Shown piece after piece: positions 26,757 through 36,807 of a DNA stretch of 64,000 nt (within the stretch, counting starts at the first letter, position 1; each line of letters opens with the position of its first letter). The notes under the pieces are model-generated. The model saw only the letters and a program-made list of their open reading frames with translations, was not told the origin of the DNA and did not search any database. Source of the DNA: Xenophilus sp. Marseille-Q4582 (GTDB taxonomy: Bacteria; Pseudomonadota; Gammaproteobacteria; Burkholderiales; Burkholderiaceae_C); the NCBI RefSeq assembly GCF_916700565.1, contig NZ_CAKAKO010000004.1:558001-622000 (forward strand), in the 5' to 3' direction. A program made the position numbers and the translations under genes.

Positions 26757-28943
26757 ATGAGCACTTCCACCCACGGCATTCGCCTCAGGCACGGCTCGCA
26801 CGCCTGGCGCGCGGCGGTGGAATTGCTGTCGTCGATGCGCTTCGCCATTGCGCTGCTGACGGTGATCTGCATCGCTTCGGTGATCGGCACGGTGCTCAAG
26901 CAGCACGAACCGCTGGGCAACTACATCAACCAGTTCGGCCCCTTCTGGGCGCAGGTCTTTCGCACCGCGCGGCTCGATTCGATCTACAGCGCCTGGTGGT
27001 TCCTGCTGATCCTGGCCTTCCTGGTCGTCAGCACCACGCTGTGCATTGCCCGGCACACGCCGCGCATCCTGCTGGACCTGCGCAGTTTCAAGGAAGACAT
27101 GCGCGTGCAGGGCCTGCGCGCCTTCGGTCTGCGGGCGCAGAATGCGCTGCCCGAGGCGCCCGAGGCGGCCGCCAACCGCATCGGCCAGTTGCTGGTCAGC
27201 GGCGGCTGGAAGGTCAAGCTGCAGCGCCGCGAAGCCCCGCAGCAGGGCTGGATGGTGGCCGCGCGTGCCGGCGGCGCGAACAAGCTGGGCTACATCGCCG
27301 CCCATGGCGCCATCGTGCTGGTGTGCCTGGGCGGGCTGCTCGACGGCGACCTGATCGTGCGCGCCCAGACCTGGTTCAACGGCAAGAGCGCCTTCACAGG
27401 CGGCGGCATGATCGCCGACGTGCCGGCCGAGCACCGGCTGTCGGCGTCCAACCCGACCTTCCGCGGCAACATCCTGGTGCCCGAGGGCCAGCAGTCCAGC
27501 ATCGCCATCCTGAACCAGGCCGACGGCGTGCTGCTGCAGGAGCTGCCCTTCGCCATCGAGCTCAAGAAGTTCATCGTCGACTACTACTCCACCGGCATGC
27601 CCAAGCTCTTCGCGAGCGAGGTGGTGCTGCACGACCGCGCGACCGGCGAAACCAAGGAAGCACGCATCGAGGTCAACCATCCGGCCAGCTGGAAGGGCGT
27701 GGAGATCTACCAGAGCAGCTTCGACGACGGCGGCTCCACGGTGAAGCTCAAGGCCGTGCCCATGACGGCGGCCGTGAAGCCTTTCGAGGTCGAGGGCATC
27801 ATCGGCAGCAGCACCGAACTCACCAACGGCGACCAGAAGCTGCGCCTGGAGTACACGAGCCTGCGCGTCATCAACGTCGAGAACCTCGCGAGTCCCGGCG
27901 GCAGTGGCAGCGGCGCCGACGTGCGCAAGGTCGACCTGCAGGCCGTGCGGCAGGGGCTGGAGTCGCGCCTGGGCGCCGCCAACAAGGTGACCAGGGCGCG
28001 CGAGCTGCGCAACATCGGTCCCAGCGTGGGCTACAAGCTGCGCGACGAAGCGGGCCAGGCGCGCGAATACCAGAACTACATGGTGCCCGCGCAGCTGGAG
28101 GAGGACGGCCCGGCCGTGTTCCTGCTCGGCGTGCGCGAGCAGCCCTCGGACCCTTTCCGCTACCTGCGCGTACCAGCCGACGAGCAGGGCGAGATGACCG
28201 GCTTCCTGCGCCTGCGCGAGGCCCTGGGCGACGCCGCCTTGCGCCAGCGCGCCGTGGAGCGCTACGTGGCGCGCGCACTGGAGCCCGGCCGCAGCGAGCA
28301 GGCCGAGCAACTGCGGGCCTCGGCCGGCCGGGCCCTGGGCCTGTTCGCGGGCGTGGAGCGCCTGCAGGAAGCGCCTGCCCAGGGCGCGGCGGCGCGGCAG
28401 CCGGGCGGCTGGCAGGCCATCGCCGAGTTCATCGATGCGCGCGTGCCCGAGGGCGAGCGTGAACGCGCAGGCCAGGTGCTGGTGCGCATCGTCAACGAGG
28501 TGCTGTTCGAGCTGCTCAACGTCTCGCGCGAGCGCGCGGGCCAGGCGGCGCTGACGCTGGACGACGCCTCGCAGGCCTGGCTCACGCAGGCGGTGCTGGC
28601 ACTGTCCGACGCCAACTTCTACCCGGCGCCCATGGCGCTGATGATGACCGACTTCCACCAGGTGCAGGCCAGCGTGTTCCAGGTGGCGCGCGCACCGGGC
28701 AAGACCATCGTCTACCTGGGTTGCCTGTTGCTGATCATCGGCATCTTTGCCATGCTCTACGTGCGCGAGCGGCGGCTGTGGGTCTGGATCGCACCGGGCG
28801 CAGACGGTGCCGATGGCAGCTCGGCCACCATGGCCCTGTCGGTCAACCGCCGCAATCTCGACAACGACAAGGAATTCGCGCTGCTGCGGCACAAGCTGCT
28901 GTTGCTGCCACCCGAAGAGACAGCCAAGGACCCTTCCGCATGA
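26757..28943 (+). CDS. resB: Cytochrome c biogenesis protein ResB (Ccs1)
   Basis: Membrane component of the System II cytochrome c maturation complex (728 residues). The N-terminal block ELLSSMRFAIALLTVICIASVIGTVL is the diagnostic ResB segment. Transmembrane helices lie near the N-terminus and around residues 180-200, with one near the C-terminus (TIVYLGCLLLIIGIFAMLYV) after a large periplasmic domain. With CcsA it delivers heme across the membrane and joins it to apocytochrome. ATG at 26757 is used; an upstream GTG at 26730 is possible. Its stop overlaps the next start. Confidence 0.93.
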   Translation: MSTSTHGIRLRHGSHAWRAAVELLSSMRFAIALLTVICIASVIGTVLKQHEPLGNYINQFGPFWAQVFRTARLDSIYSAWWFLLILAFLVVSTTLCIARHTPRILLDLRSFKEDMRVQGLRAFGLRAQNALPEAPEAAANRIGQLLVSGGWKVKLQRREAPQQGWMVAARAGGANKLGYIAAHGAIVLVCLGGLLDGDLIVRAQTWFNGKSAFTGGGMIADVPAEHRLSASNPTFRGNILVPEGQQSSIAILNQADGVLLQELPFAIELKKFIVDYYSTGMPKLFASEVVLHDRATGETKEARIEVNHPASWKGVEIYQSSFDDGGSTVKLKAVPMTAAVKPFEVEGIIGSSTELTNGDQKLRLEYTSLRVINVENLASPGGSGSGADVRKVDLQAVRQGLESRLGAANKVTRARELRNIGPSVGYKLRDEAGQAREYQNYMVPAQLEEDGPAVFLLGVREQPSDPFRYLRVPADEQGEMTGFLRLREALGDAALRQRAVERYVARALEPGRSEQAEQLRASAGRALGLFAGVERLQEAPAQGAAARQPGGWQAIAEFIDARVPEGERERAGQVLVRIVNEVLFELLNVSRERAGQAALTLDDASQAWLTQAVLALSDANFYPAPMALMMTDFHQVQASVFQVARAPGKTIVYLGCLLLIIGIFAMLYVRERRLWVWIAPGADGADGSSATMALSVNRRNLDNDKEFALLRHKLLLLPPEETAKDPSA

Positions 28944-30259
28944 CCACGACCACCCTCACGCTCAACGAGAGCTGGCTGTCGCGACGCACGGCCTACGACT
29001 GGGCCTTCGCGCTCGCCGTGGTGGCGGGCGGCCTGTTCGCGCTGCTGCGCTACCAGGCCTCGATGGACGGCTACGAGAAGGCGATCCTGCTGGGCACCCT
29101 GCCGGCCATGGTCTGGCTGGGCTGGTCCTGGCGGCCGCTGCGCACGCTGATGCTGGGCGTGGCCGTGGCGGCGGTGCTGGCCATCGTGAGCTACCGCGGC
29201 GACCTGGCGCGCGCCGACGAGGTCTTCTGGCTCAAGTACTTCCTGTCCAGCCAGTCGGCCATCCTGTGGATGAGCGTGCTCTTCTTCATGGCCACGGTCT
29301 TCTACTGGCTGGGCTTCTTCAGCCAGCGGCAGGCCGATGCGATGGAACTCATCGGCTCGCGCCTGACCTGGGCCGCCGTGGTCATGGCGCTGATCGGCAC
29401 GATGGTGCGCTGGTACGAGAGCCACCAGATCGGCCCCGACATCGGCCACATCCCGGTGAGCAACCTCTATGAGGTCTTCGTGCTCTTTTGCTGGATGACG
29501 GCGCTGTTCTACCTGTACTACGAGGAGCGCTACCGCACGCGGGCGCTGGGGGCCTTCGTGATGCTGGTGGTGAGCGCGGCCGTGGGCTTCCTGCTCTGGT
29601 ACACGCTGGTGCGCGAGGCGCACGAGATCCAGCCGCTGGTGCCGGCGCTGCAAAGCTGGTGGATGAAGATCCACGTGCCGGCCAACTTCGTCGGCTATGG
29701 CACCTTCGCGCTCGCGGCCATGGTGGCCTTTGCCTATCTGATCAAGCAGCAGGCTGCCGAAACACGCTGGTACAAGCTCACGCCCATCTGGCTGCTGGGC
29801 GTGGCGCTGTGCTTTGTGCCGGTGGCCTTCCGCCTGCGCGGCGTGGGCGAGGCCGGCGGCAGCTACTGGGTCGGCTATGCGGCCATCTCGGCGCTGATCG
29901 CCTTCGGCATCCTGCTGGGCCGCAAGCGCATCGCGGCGCGGCTGCCGGCCTTCGAGGTGCTGGACGACGTGATGTACAAGGCCATCGCCGTCGGCTTCGC
30001 CTTCTTCACCATCGCCACCGTGCTGGGCGCCCTGTGGGCGGCCGATGCCTGGGGCGGCTACTGGAGCTGGGACCCGAAGGAAACCTGGGCGCTGATCGTC
30101 TGGCTCAACTATGCGGCCTGGCTGCACATGCGGCTGGTCAAGGGCCTGCGCGGCACGATTGCTTCCTGGTGGGCGCTGGTCGGCCTGGCCGTGACCACCT
30201 TCGCCTTCCTGGGCGTCAACATGTTCCTGAGCGGGCTGCACAGCTACGGCACGCTGTAG
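28940..30259 (+). CDS. ccsA: Cytochrome c biogenesis protein CcsA (heme handling)
   Basis: Polytopic membrane protein of 439 residues. The heme-handling WWD motif is [18 protein letters not shown] near residue 372, with conserved histidines in the flanking loops ([26 protein letters not shown]). It partners ResB to attach heme to CXXCH proteins such as the nearby cytochrome c4. The ATG overlaps the resB stop (ATGA), showing translational coupling. Called CcsB in some annotation schemes. Confidence 0.94.
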   Translation: MTTTTLTLNESWLSRRTAYDWAFALAVVAGGLFALLRYQASMDGYEKAILLGTLPAMVWLGWSWRPLRTLMLGVAVAAVLAIVSYRGDLARADEVFWLKYFLSSQSAILWMSVLFFMATVFYWLGFFSQRQADAMELIGSRLTWAAVVMALIGTMVRWYESHQIGPDIGHIPVSNLYEVFVLFCWMTALFYLYYEERYRTRALGAFVMLVVSAAVGFLLWYTLVREAHEIQPLVPALQSWWMKIHVPANFVGYGTFALAAMVAFAYLIKQQAAETRWYKLTPIWLLGVALCFVPVAFRLRGVGEAGGSYWVGYAAISALIAFGILLGRKRIAARLPAFEVLDDVMYKAIAVGFAFFTIATVLGALWAADAWGGYWSWDPKETWALIVWLNYAAWLHMRLVKGLRGTIASWWALVGLAVTTFAFLGVNMFLSGLHSYGTL

Positions 30260-30428
30260 CGCGCCGGAGGTGCACGGCGGCATGCGCCGCAGTGCCGGCT
30301 GCGAGCCCGTGTGTTTTCCGGCAGACTGGCGTCCGGGGCGCTGCCACGCCGTGTCAACCCGGTGCCACACTGAACTTCGGGACGCAGGCGAGAGTCCCAG
30401 CGGTTCTCCTCCAGAAAAAAGGCCTGCC

Positions 30429-31436
30429 ATGCCGATCCTGCGCAAGTCCTCCTTTTCCGAGCCTCCGGCCAGCGAAATCACGCCGCGTGCAGCCTACGAA
30501 AGCCGGCGCGAATGGCTGCGCTGGATGGCCGGCGGGGCCGCCGGCGCTGCGCTGGCCAGCTGGGCCGGGCGCGAGGCGCTCGCGCAGACCTCGCCTGCTT
30601 CCGCGCGACCGGGCAAGCTCGCGGCGCTGCCGGCCCAGCCCTCCAGGGTGGCGGGCGCCCAGACCCTGGAAAAGCTCACCGACTACAAGGACGCGAGCAG
30701 CTACAACAATTTCTACGAATTCGGCACGGACAAGGGCGACCCGGCGAAGAACGCCCATACGCTGAAGACGCGGCCCTGGACGGTGCAGGTCGAAGGGCTG
30801 GTCCACAAGCCGGGCACCTTCGGCATCGAGGACCTGCTCAAGCTCTCGCCGATGGAAGAGCGCATCTATCGCCTGCGCTGCGTGGAGGGCTGGTCCATGG
30901 TCATTCCCTGGGTGGGTTATTCGCTGGCCGAGCTGATCAAGAAGGTAGAGCCGCAGGGCAGCGCGAAGTACGTCGAGTTCCTCACCCTGGCCGACCCCAA
31001 GACCATGCCCTACATCGGCTCGCGCATCCTGGACTGGCCCTATGCCGAGGGGCTGCGCATGGACGAGGCGCTGCATCCGCTCACGCTGCTGGCTTTCGGC
31101 ATGTACGGCGAGGTGCTGCCCAACCAGAACGGCGCGCCGGTGCGGCTGGTCGTGCCATGGAAATACGGCTTCAAGTCCGCCAAGTCGATCGTGAAGATCC
31201 GCTTCGTCGAGAAGGAGCCGGGCACGGCCTGGAACAGGTCGGCGGCGCAGGAGTATGGCTTCTACTCGAACGTGAACCCCGAGGTGGACCACCCGCGCTG
31301 GAGCCAGGCGACGGAGCGCCGCATCGGCGAGCCCGGCGGCCTGTTCGCCAAGCGCCGCAAGACCCTGATGTTCAACGGCTACGAAGCGCAGGTGGGCCAG
31401 CTCTACGCGGGCATGGACCTCAAGAAGTTCTACTGA
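30429..31436 (+). CDS. msrP: Protein-methionine-sulfoxide reductase catalytic subunit MsrP (YedY)
   Basis: Periplasmic molybdoenzyme of 335 residues that repairs oxidised methionine in envelope proteins. A twin-arginine signal (SRREWLR at 25-31, then a hydrophobic stretch) exports the folded protein. C151 in [12 protein letters not shown] is the cysteine ligand of molybdenum, and the sulfite-oxidase fold blocks [16 protein letters not shown] and VPWKYGFKS are present. Its stop overlaps the msrQ start by one base, so the pair is co-translated. Confidence 0.95.
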   Translation: MPILRKSSFSEPPASEITPRAAYESRREWLRWMAGGAAGAALASWAGREALAQTSPASARPGKLAALPAQPSRVAGAQTLEKLTDYKDASSYNNFYEFGTDKGDPAKNAHTLKTRPWTVQVEGLVHKPGTFGIEDLLKLSPMEERIYRLRCVEGWSMVIPWVGYSLAELIKKVEPQGSAKYVEFLTLADPKTMPYIGSRILDWPYAEGLRMDEALHPLTLLAFGMYGEVLPNQNGAPVRLVVPWKYGFKSAKSIVKIRFVEKEPGTAWNRSAAQEYGFYSNVNPEVDHPRWSQATERRIGEPGGLFAKRRKTLMFNGYEAQVGQLYAGMDLKKFY

Positions 31437-32107
31437 TGGCCGCGGGCGCTGGTCCGGCGGCGGGCTCTGCATTGAACCGCCTGCTGATGCCTGCGGCCGT
31501 CAAGCCGCTGGTTTTCGGGCTGTGTCTGCTGCCCTTCGCCGGGCTGCTGTACGGCGCATGGGCTGATGCGCTGGGGCCCAATCCGGCCGAACATCTCATC
31601 CGCGCGACCGGCGACTGGACCTTGCGCCTGCTGTGCGTGGCGCTGGCCGTCACACCGCTGCGCGTGATGGCGCGCCTGCCCGTGCTGGCGCGCTGGCGGC
31701 GCATGCTGGGCCTCTTCGCCTTCTTCTATGCCGTGCTGCACCTGCTGTGCTACGCGTGGTTCGACATGGGCTTCGTGCTCGGCGACATCGCGGCCGACAT
31801 CGCCAAGCGGCCCTTCATCCTCGTGGGCTTCGCGGCCTTCGTGGGGCTGGCGCTGCTGGCCGCCACATCTTTCAACCGCGCGGTGCGCGCCCTGGGCGGC
31901 AGGCGCTGGCAGGCCCTGCACCGGCTGGTCTATGTCATCGCCGGCCTGGCCCTGCTGCACTTCTTCTGGATGCGTGCGGGCAAGCAGGACTTCGGTGAGG
32001 TGGCGGTGTATGCCGCCATCGTTGCCCTGTTGCTGGGCTGGCGGCTGTGGCGCCGCCTGACGAAGAAGCGCAGAAGCGGCCCGGCCGCGCGGCCGGCCGC
32101 TTCCTGA
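31436..32107 (+). CDS. msrQ: Heme-binding membrane subunit MsrQ (YedZ)
   Basis: Inner-membrane b-type cytochrome of 223 residues with about six predicted transmembrane segments, of the ferric-reductase-like family. It passes electrons from the quinone pool or flavin to MsrP. Conserved histidines are seen in YAVLHLLCYAW and QALHRLVYVIAGLALLHFFW. TGATG overlap with msrP supports a two-gene operon. Confidence 0.93.
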   Translation: MAAGAGPAAGSALNRLLMPAAVKPLVFGLCLLPFAGLLYGAWADALGPNPAEHLIRATGDWTLRLLCVALAVTPLRVMARLPVLARWRRMLGLFAFFYAVLHLLCYAWFDMGFVLGDIAADIAKRPFILVGFAAFVGLALLAATSFNRAVRALGGRRWQALHRLVYVIAGLALLHFFWMRAGKQDFGEVAVYAAIVALLLGWRLWRRLTKKRRSGPAARPAAS

Positions 32108-32128
32108 GCCGCCGAGTGCCCGGCCCGT

Positions 32129-33406
32129 TCAGGGCATCTCGGTGCGCAGCTGGTCCTCGATGGTTTCGCGGCGGCGGATCAGCGTGGCCTTGTCCCCATG
32201 CACCAGCACCTCGGCGGCGCGGGTGCGCGTGTTGTAGTTGCTGGCCATGCTCATGCAGTAGGCGCCGGCCGAGAACACGGCCAGCAGGTCGCCGGCCTGG
32301 ACGGCCAGGTCGCGGTCGCGGCCCAGCCAGTCACCGCTTTCGCACACCGGGCCCACCACGTCATAGCGCACGGCTGCCACGCCTTCGCGCCGCAGCACGG
32401 GTTCGATGCGGTGGAAGGCCTGGTACATGGCCGGCCGGGGCAGGTCGTTCATGGCCGCGTCGACGATGCAGAAGTTCTTCTCTTCGCCGGGCTTGGTGTA
32501 GAGCACTTCGGTCACGCACACGCCCGCATTGCCCACCAGCGAGCGGCCGGGTTCGATGACGATGCGCCGCTCGCCGAAGCCGCGCGCATCCAGGCGCGCG
32601 AGCAGCTGCTGCCACAGCGCATCCGCCGCCGGTGGCGTGTCGCCGTTGTAGTCGATCCCCAGGCCGCCGCCGAAGTCCAGGTGGTGCAGGCGGATGCCGT
32701 GCGACTCGATGGCCTGCACCAGGTCCAGCACGCGCTCCACCGCGTCCAGGTAGGGATCGGACTCGGTGATCTGCGAGCCGATGTGGCAGTCGATGCCCAC
32801 CACTTCCAGCCCGGGCAGCGCGGCGGCATGGCGGTACACCGCGACGGCGCGGTCGTGCGCCACGCCGAACTTGTTGCCCTTCAGGCCGGTGGAGATGTAG
32901 GGGTGCGTCTTCGGATCGACGTTGGGGTTGATGCGCACACTGATCGGGGCGCGCTTGCCCAGGGCCAGCGCCACTTCGTTGAGCACGTCGATCTCGGCCT
33001 CGCTTTCGACGTTGAAGCAGCCGATGCCGGCGGCCAGCGCCTGGCGCATCTCGGCGCGCGTCTTGCCCACGCCCGAGAAGATCACCTTGGCCGGCTCGGC
33101 GCCGGCCGCGAGCACGCGGGCGAGTTCGCCGCCCGAGACGATGTCGAAGCCGCAGCCGGCCTCGGCGAACACGCGCAGGATGCCCAGCGAGGAATTGGCC
33201 TTGATGGCATAGCAGATCAGCGCATCGCGCCCTTCGAAGCCGCGGCGGTAGGCGGCCAGGGCATCGAGCATCCACTGCTGCGAATAGACGAAGAGCGGCG
33301 TGCCATGCTGCTGCGCCAGCGCCTGCAGCGCCTGTCCCTCGACCTGCAGCGCTCCTTCGGCGCGCGCCACATGCGGTTGGCCGGGAAGAAGAGACGGGTG
33401 GCTCAC
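32129..33406 (-). CDS. lysA: Diaminopimelate decarboxylase
   Basis: Last enzyme of lysine biosynthesis, decarboxylating meso-diaminopimelate (425 residues). K69 in ICYAIKANSSLGIL binds PLP. HIGSQITE, DFGGGLGIDY, EPGRSLVGNAG and the active-site cysteine in GPVCESGDWLG follow in family order. The start is GTG at 33406, overlapping the stop of the upstream lipoprotein gene (GTGA), so the two are coupled. Confidence 0.97.
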   Translation of the reverse strand: MSHPSLLPGQPHVARAEGALQVEGQALQALAQQHGTPLFVYSQQWMLDALAAYRRGFEGRDALICYAIKANSSLGILRVFAEAGCGFDIVSGGELARVLAAGAEPAKVIFSGVGKTRAEMRQALAAGIGCFNVESEAEIDVLNEVALALGKRAPISVRINPNVDPKTHPYISTGLKGNKFGVAHDRAVAVYRHAAALPGLEVVGIDCHIGSQITESDPYLDAVERVLDLVQAIESHGIRLHHLDFGGGLGIDYNGDTPPAADALWQQLLARLDARGFGERRIVIEPGRSLVGNAGVCVTEVLYTKPGEEKNFCIVDAAMNDLPRPAMYQAFHRIEPVLRREGVAAVRYDVVGPVCESGDWLGRDRDLAVQAGDLLAVFSAGAYCMSMASNYNTRTRAAEVLVHGDKATLIRRRETIEDQLRTEMP

Positions 33407-33684
33407 TGCGTGCCTCCCGCGGGTGCGCCGACGCCGGCGGCGGGCACGTGGGTGTCGTTGCGCGCCGGCAGCGCCTCGCTGCCGCGTGCCGGGGCGTCGG
33501 GCGCCAGGCCCGGTATCACAGTCTGCGGCAGGGTCGCGCGTTGCGAGGCGGCCGGGTCGGTGGGCAGGTACAGCGGACCGCGCTGGCCGCAGGCGGCGAG
33601 GGCAAGCACGGCGGCGAGCGCAGCGACCCCAAGGCCGGCGCGGACACCTGCGCTCACTAGAATTCTTTGGGCATTCAACATCAC
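33403..33684 (-). CDS. lptM: LptM-type small lipoprotein (YifL family)
   Basis: A 93-residue lipoprotein with the signal sequence [17 protein letters not shown] and the mature start [10 protein letters not shown], the LptM/YifL signature. In E. coli LptM assists oxidative maturation of the LPS translocon LptDE. The N-terminus could also be the second methionine (33681). It is translationally coupled with lysA, the same order as the yifL-dapF region neighbours in other proteobacteria. The C-terminal part is alanine/proline-rich and variable. Confidence 0.85.
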   Translation of the reverse strand: MMLNAQRILVSAGVRAGLGVAALAAVLALAACGQRGPLYLPTDPAASQRATLPQTVIPGLAPDAPARGSEALPARNDTHVPAAGVGAPAGGTQ

Positions 33685-33696
33685 GAAATTCTATTC

Positions 33697-34035
33697 ATGA
33701 CCGACCAGGAGTACTTGGACCACGCCGAGGCGGCGCTCGCTGCCATCGAACGGGGATGCGATCGCATCAACGAGGACACCGACGCGGACATCGACAACCA
33801 GCGCACAGGCGGCATGATCACGCTGACCTTCGCGAACCGCAGCCAGGTGGTGGTGAACCTGCAGCCGCCCTTGCACGAGATCTGGCTGGCCGCGCGCACC
33901 GGCGGCTACCACTATCGCCATGACGGCACGCACTGGCGCGACACGAAGACGGGCGACGAACTGTTCGCCGTGCTGTCGCGCGAAGTGAGCCTGCAGGCCG
34001 GACAGGCCGTGCGCTTCGAGGCGCCGACGCGCTGA
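33697..34035 (+). CDS. cyaY: Iron donor protein CyaY (frataxin)
   Basis: A 112-residue bacterial frataxin that binds iron and modulates Fe-S cluster assembly. The acidic first helix ([19 protein letters not shown]) and beta-sheet segments [19 protein letters not shown] and [15 protein letters not shown] are characteristic. ATG at 33697 is preferred over an in-frame ATG ten codons upstream. Divergent from lptM-lysA, with only 12 bp between the starts, so their promoters must overlap each other's genes. Confidence 0.93.
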   Translation: MTDQEYLDHAEAALAAIERGCDRINEDTDADIDNQRTGGMITLTFANRSQVVVNLQPPLHEIWLAARTGGYHYRHDGTHWRDTKTGDELFAVLSREVSLQAGQAVRFEAPTR

Positions 34036-34144
34036 GTCTCGCCGGCGCCGGGAACACGCGGATTCCAGCCGCCTCGGCGGTGGCGCTTCCGGCGGGCCCC
34101 TTCAGCGGCAGGCGGCGACGCGGCAAGCGCGGCCGTTGCGGACT

Positions 34145-36559
34145 TCAGTTCCTGAACATGTCCAGGATGCGGCTGCGCTCGTCGGTGGGCTGGCCGCCCG
34201 CGGCCGGCGGTGACGCCGTCGGGTCGGCCGTCACCGGCGCCACTTCCACGCCCAGGGTCGAGACGGCCCGGCCCGGCGTGTAGTCGTCGAAATACCACTC
34301 GCCGCCGACATTGACCACACCCGGCGGCGGTTGCAGTTCCGCGACGGGCACGCCCTTGAGGGCCGTCTGCATGTAGCTGATCCACACCGGCAGGCTCAGG
34401 CCGCCGCCCGTTTCGCGGCTGCCCAGCTTGCGCGGCGTGTCGTAACCCATCCACACCACGGCCACATTCGTGGGCTGGAAGCCGGCGAACCAGGCATCGA
34501 GCGAATCGTTGGTGGTGCCGGTCTTGCCGTACAGGTCGGTGCGCTTGAGGGTGGCCTGTGCGCGCGCAGCCGTGCCGCCGCTGGTGATGGACTGCAGCAG
34601 GCTGTTCATGAGGAAGGCATTGCGCTGCGGGATGGCGCGCATGCTCTCGTCCAGGCGCGGCGGCTGCACGTCGACCAGCACCTTGTCCTTGTGGTCGGTC
34701 ACGCGCGTGATCAGGTACGGGTTGACGCGGTAGCCGCCGTTGGCGAACACGGCATAGGCGGTGGCCATCTGCATGGGCGTGACCGAGCCTGCCCCCAGCG
34801 CCATGGGCAGGTAGGCCGGGTGCTTGTCGCGTTCGAAGCCGAAGTGCGTGATCCACTCCTGCGCGTAACGCGTGCCGATGGACTGCAGCACGCGGATCGA
34901 CACCATGTTCTTGGACTTCATGAGCGCGCGGCGCAGGCTCATGGGGCCTTCGAAATTGCCGTCGTAGTTCTTCGGCTCCCAGGGCTGGCCGCCGGTGGTG
35001 CCGGCATCGAAGAACAGCGGGCCGTCATTGACCACGGTGCTGGGCATGAAGCCCTTCTCCAGCGCGGCCGAATAGATGAAGGGCTTGAAGCTCGAACCCG
35101 GCTGGCGCCAGGCCTGCGTGACGTGGTTGAACTTGTTCTTGCTGAAGTCGAAGCCCCCCACCAGCGCCTTGATGGCGCCATCGCGCGGGTCCAGCGACAC
35201 GAAGGCGCCTTCCACTTCCGGCAGCTGCGTGATTTCCCAGCTGTTTTTGGGCGTCTGCACCACGCGGATCACGGCGCCCCGGCGGATGCGGACGTTGGGC
35301 GCTGCCTTGTCCGACAGGCCCGACTGCACGGGCTTGAGTCCGTCGCCGCTGATCTTGAGCACGTCGCCGTTCGCACGCGCGGCCGTCACTTCCCGCGCCG
35401 AGGCGCTCAGCACCACGGCCGAGCGCACGTCGCCGTTGTCCGGATGCTCGGACAGGGCATCGTCGATGGCTTCTTCCAGTGCCGCGGGGTCGGTGGGCAG
35501 GTCGACGAACTTCTCGGGGCCCCGGTAGAACTGGCGGCGCTCGTAGTCCATGATGCCGCGGCGCAGCGCTTCATAGGCGGCGGTCTGGTCGGCCGAATCG
35601 ATGGAGGTGTAGACCTTGAGGCCGCGCGTGTAGGTGCTGTCGCCGTACTGCGCATACATCAGTTGGCGCACCGTCTCGGCCACGAATTCGGCGTGCAGGC
35701 GCTGGCTGCCCTGGCGGTCGCGCAGTTGCAGTTTCTCTTCCTTGGCCTGCGCAGCCTGTTGCGCCGTGATGAAGCCGGCTTCCTGCATCCGGTCGATGAC
35801 GTAGAGCTGGCGGCCGCGGGCGCGCGTCGGGTTGTTGACGGGGTTGTTCGCGCCCGGTGCCTTGGGCAGGCCGGCCAGCATGGCGGCTTCGGCGATCGTG
35901 AGGTCCGACAGCGGCTTGCCGAAGTAGGCGTCGGCGGCTGCGGCGAAGCCGTAGGCGCGGTTGCCCAGATAGATCTGGTTCAGGTAGATCTCGAAGATCT
36001 GGTCCTTGCTCAGCTGGTGTTCGAGCTTGAAGGTCAGCAGGATCTCGTAGATCTTGCGGGTGAGCGTCTTCTCCGAGCTCAGGTACACGTTGCGCGCCAC
36101 CTGCATCGAGATGGTGGAGGCGCCCTGGCTCTTGGCGCGCTCCAGGTTGGCCAGGCCGGCGCGCATCACGCCCTTGTAGTCCACGCCGCCGTGGTCGTAG
36201 AAGCGCGTGTCTTCGGCGGCCAGCACCGCATCCTTCATCACCTGGGGAACGGTCGCGATCGGCGTGAGGTTGCGGCGCTCCTCGCCGAATTCACCGATCA
36301 GCACCCCATCGGCCGAGAAAACGCGCAGCGGCAGTTTGGGCCGGTAGTCCGCAAGATCCGACACGTCGGGCAGGTTCGGATAGGCCACGGCCAGCGCCAC
36401 CGCCAGCACGATGGCGGCCGATGCAACGGCTGCCAGGCCCAGACCGGTGATCCAGAGCACGATGCGCACCAGCCAGCGCAGCCAGGCCGGACGCGCGCTC
36501 TGGGACTTGGGTGTGCGGGGCTTCTTGTCAGGCCCGGGGGCTTGGGAGGAGTCGGGCAT
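34145..36559 (-). CDS. mrcA: Penicillin-binding protein 1A
   Basis: Bifunctional peptidoglycan synthase of 804 residues anchored by one N-terminal helix (about 28-60). The GT51 glycosyltransferase domain has its catalytic glutamate at E116 in LAAEDTRFYDHGGVDYKG. The transpeptidase has S489-S-F-K492 (QPGSSFKPF), SKNMV and YGKTGTT. An OB-like insert sits between the two domains. The ATG at 36559 is used. It is divergent from the pilM operon, the standard position of ponA/mrcA beside pilMNOPQ. Confidence 0.96.
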   Translation of the reverse strand: MPDSSQAPGPDKKPRTPKSQSARPAWLRWLVRIVLWITGLGLAAVASAAIVLAVALAVAYPNLPDVSDLADYRPKLPLRVFSADGVLIGEFGEERRNLTPIATVPQVMKDAVLAAEDTRFYDHGGVDYKGVMRAGLANLERAKSQGASTISMQVARNVYLSSEKTLTRKIYEILLTFKLEHQLSKDQIFEIYLNQIYLGNRAYGFAAAADAYFGKPLSDLTIAEAAMLAGLPKAPGANNPVNNPTRARGRQLYVIDRMQEAGFITAQQAAQAKEEKLQLRDRQGSQRLHAEFVAETVRQLMYAQYGDSTYTRGLKVYTSIDSADQTAAYEALRRGIMDYERRQFYRGPEKFVDLPTDPAALEEAIDDALSEHPDNGDVRSAVVLSASAREVTAARANGDVLKISGDGLKPVQSGLSDKAAPNVRIRRGAVIRVVQTPKNSWEITQLPEVEGAFVSLDPRDGAIKALVGGFDFSKNKFNHVTQAWRQPGSSFKPFIYSAALEKGFMPSTVVNDGPLFFDAGTTGGQPWEPKNYDGNFEGPMSLRRALMKSKNMVSIRVLQSIGTRYAQEWITHFGFERDKHPAYLPMALGAGSVTPMQMATAYAVFANGGYRVNPYLITRVTDHKDKVLVDVQPPRLDESMRAIPQRNAFLMNSLLQSITSGGTAARAQATLKRTDLYGKTGTTNDSLDAWFAGFQPTNVAVVWMGYDTPRKLGSRETGGGLSLPVWISYMQTALKGVPVAELQPPPGVVNVGGEWYFDDYTPGRAVSTLGVEVAPVTADPTASPPAAGGQPTDERSRILDMFRN

Positions 36560-36752
36560 GGCAATGGGCAGAGTGGGGCCCGCAATTATAAAAAACCGGT
36601 CCTTGGGGAGCCGGCACACGCGCGCTGCGCCGCAGCAGGTGGCCGCTCACATCACAAAGTACACAGTTTGTGCAAGAGTCGTCCGCTTTTGACAACGAAT
36701 GCTCATCCGGCGGCGGCCGAGTCTTGGTTTGGCTTGATTTCTACTGATAGCA

Positions 36753-36785
36753 TGTAACCACACGCAAAATTTTCTATTGGTTACA
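36753..36785. promoter_or_regulatory. Inverted repeat in the mrcA-pilM intergenic region
   Basis: TGTAACC (36753-36759) and GGTTACA (36779-36785) flank a 19-nt A/T-rich spacer immediately before the pilM start. It could be an operator or an RNA hairpin in the pilM leader. The 248-bp region is otherwise A/T-richer than its surroundings, as expected for promoters; no sigma-70 box was clear enough to call. Confidence 0.3.
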
Positions 36786-36807
36786 AACACCTTCTGGAAC
36801 CTGCACG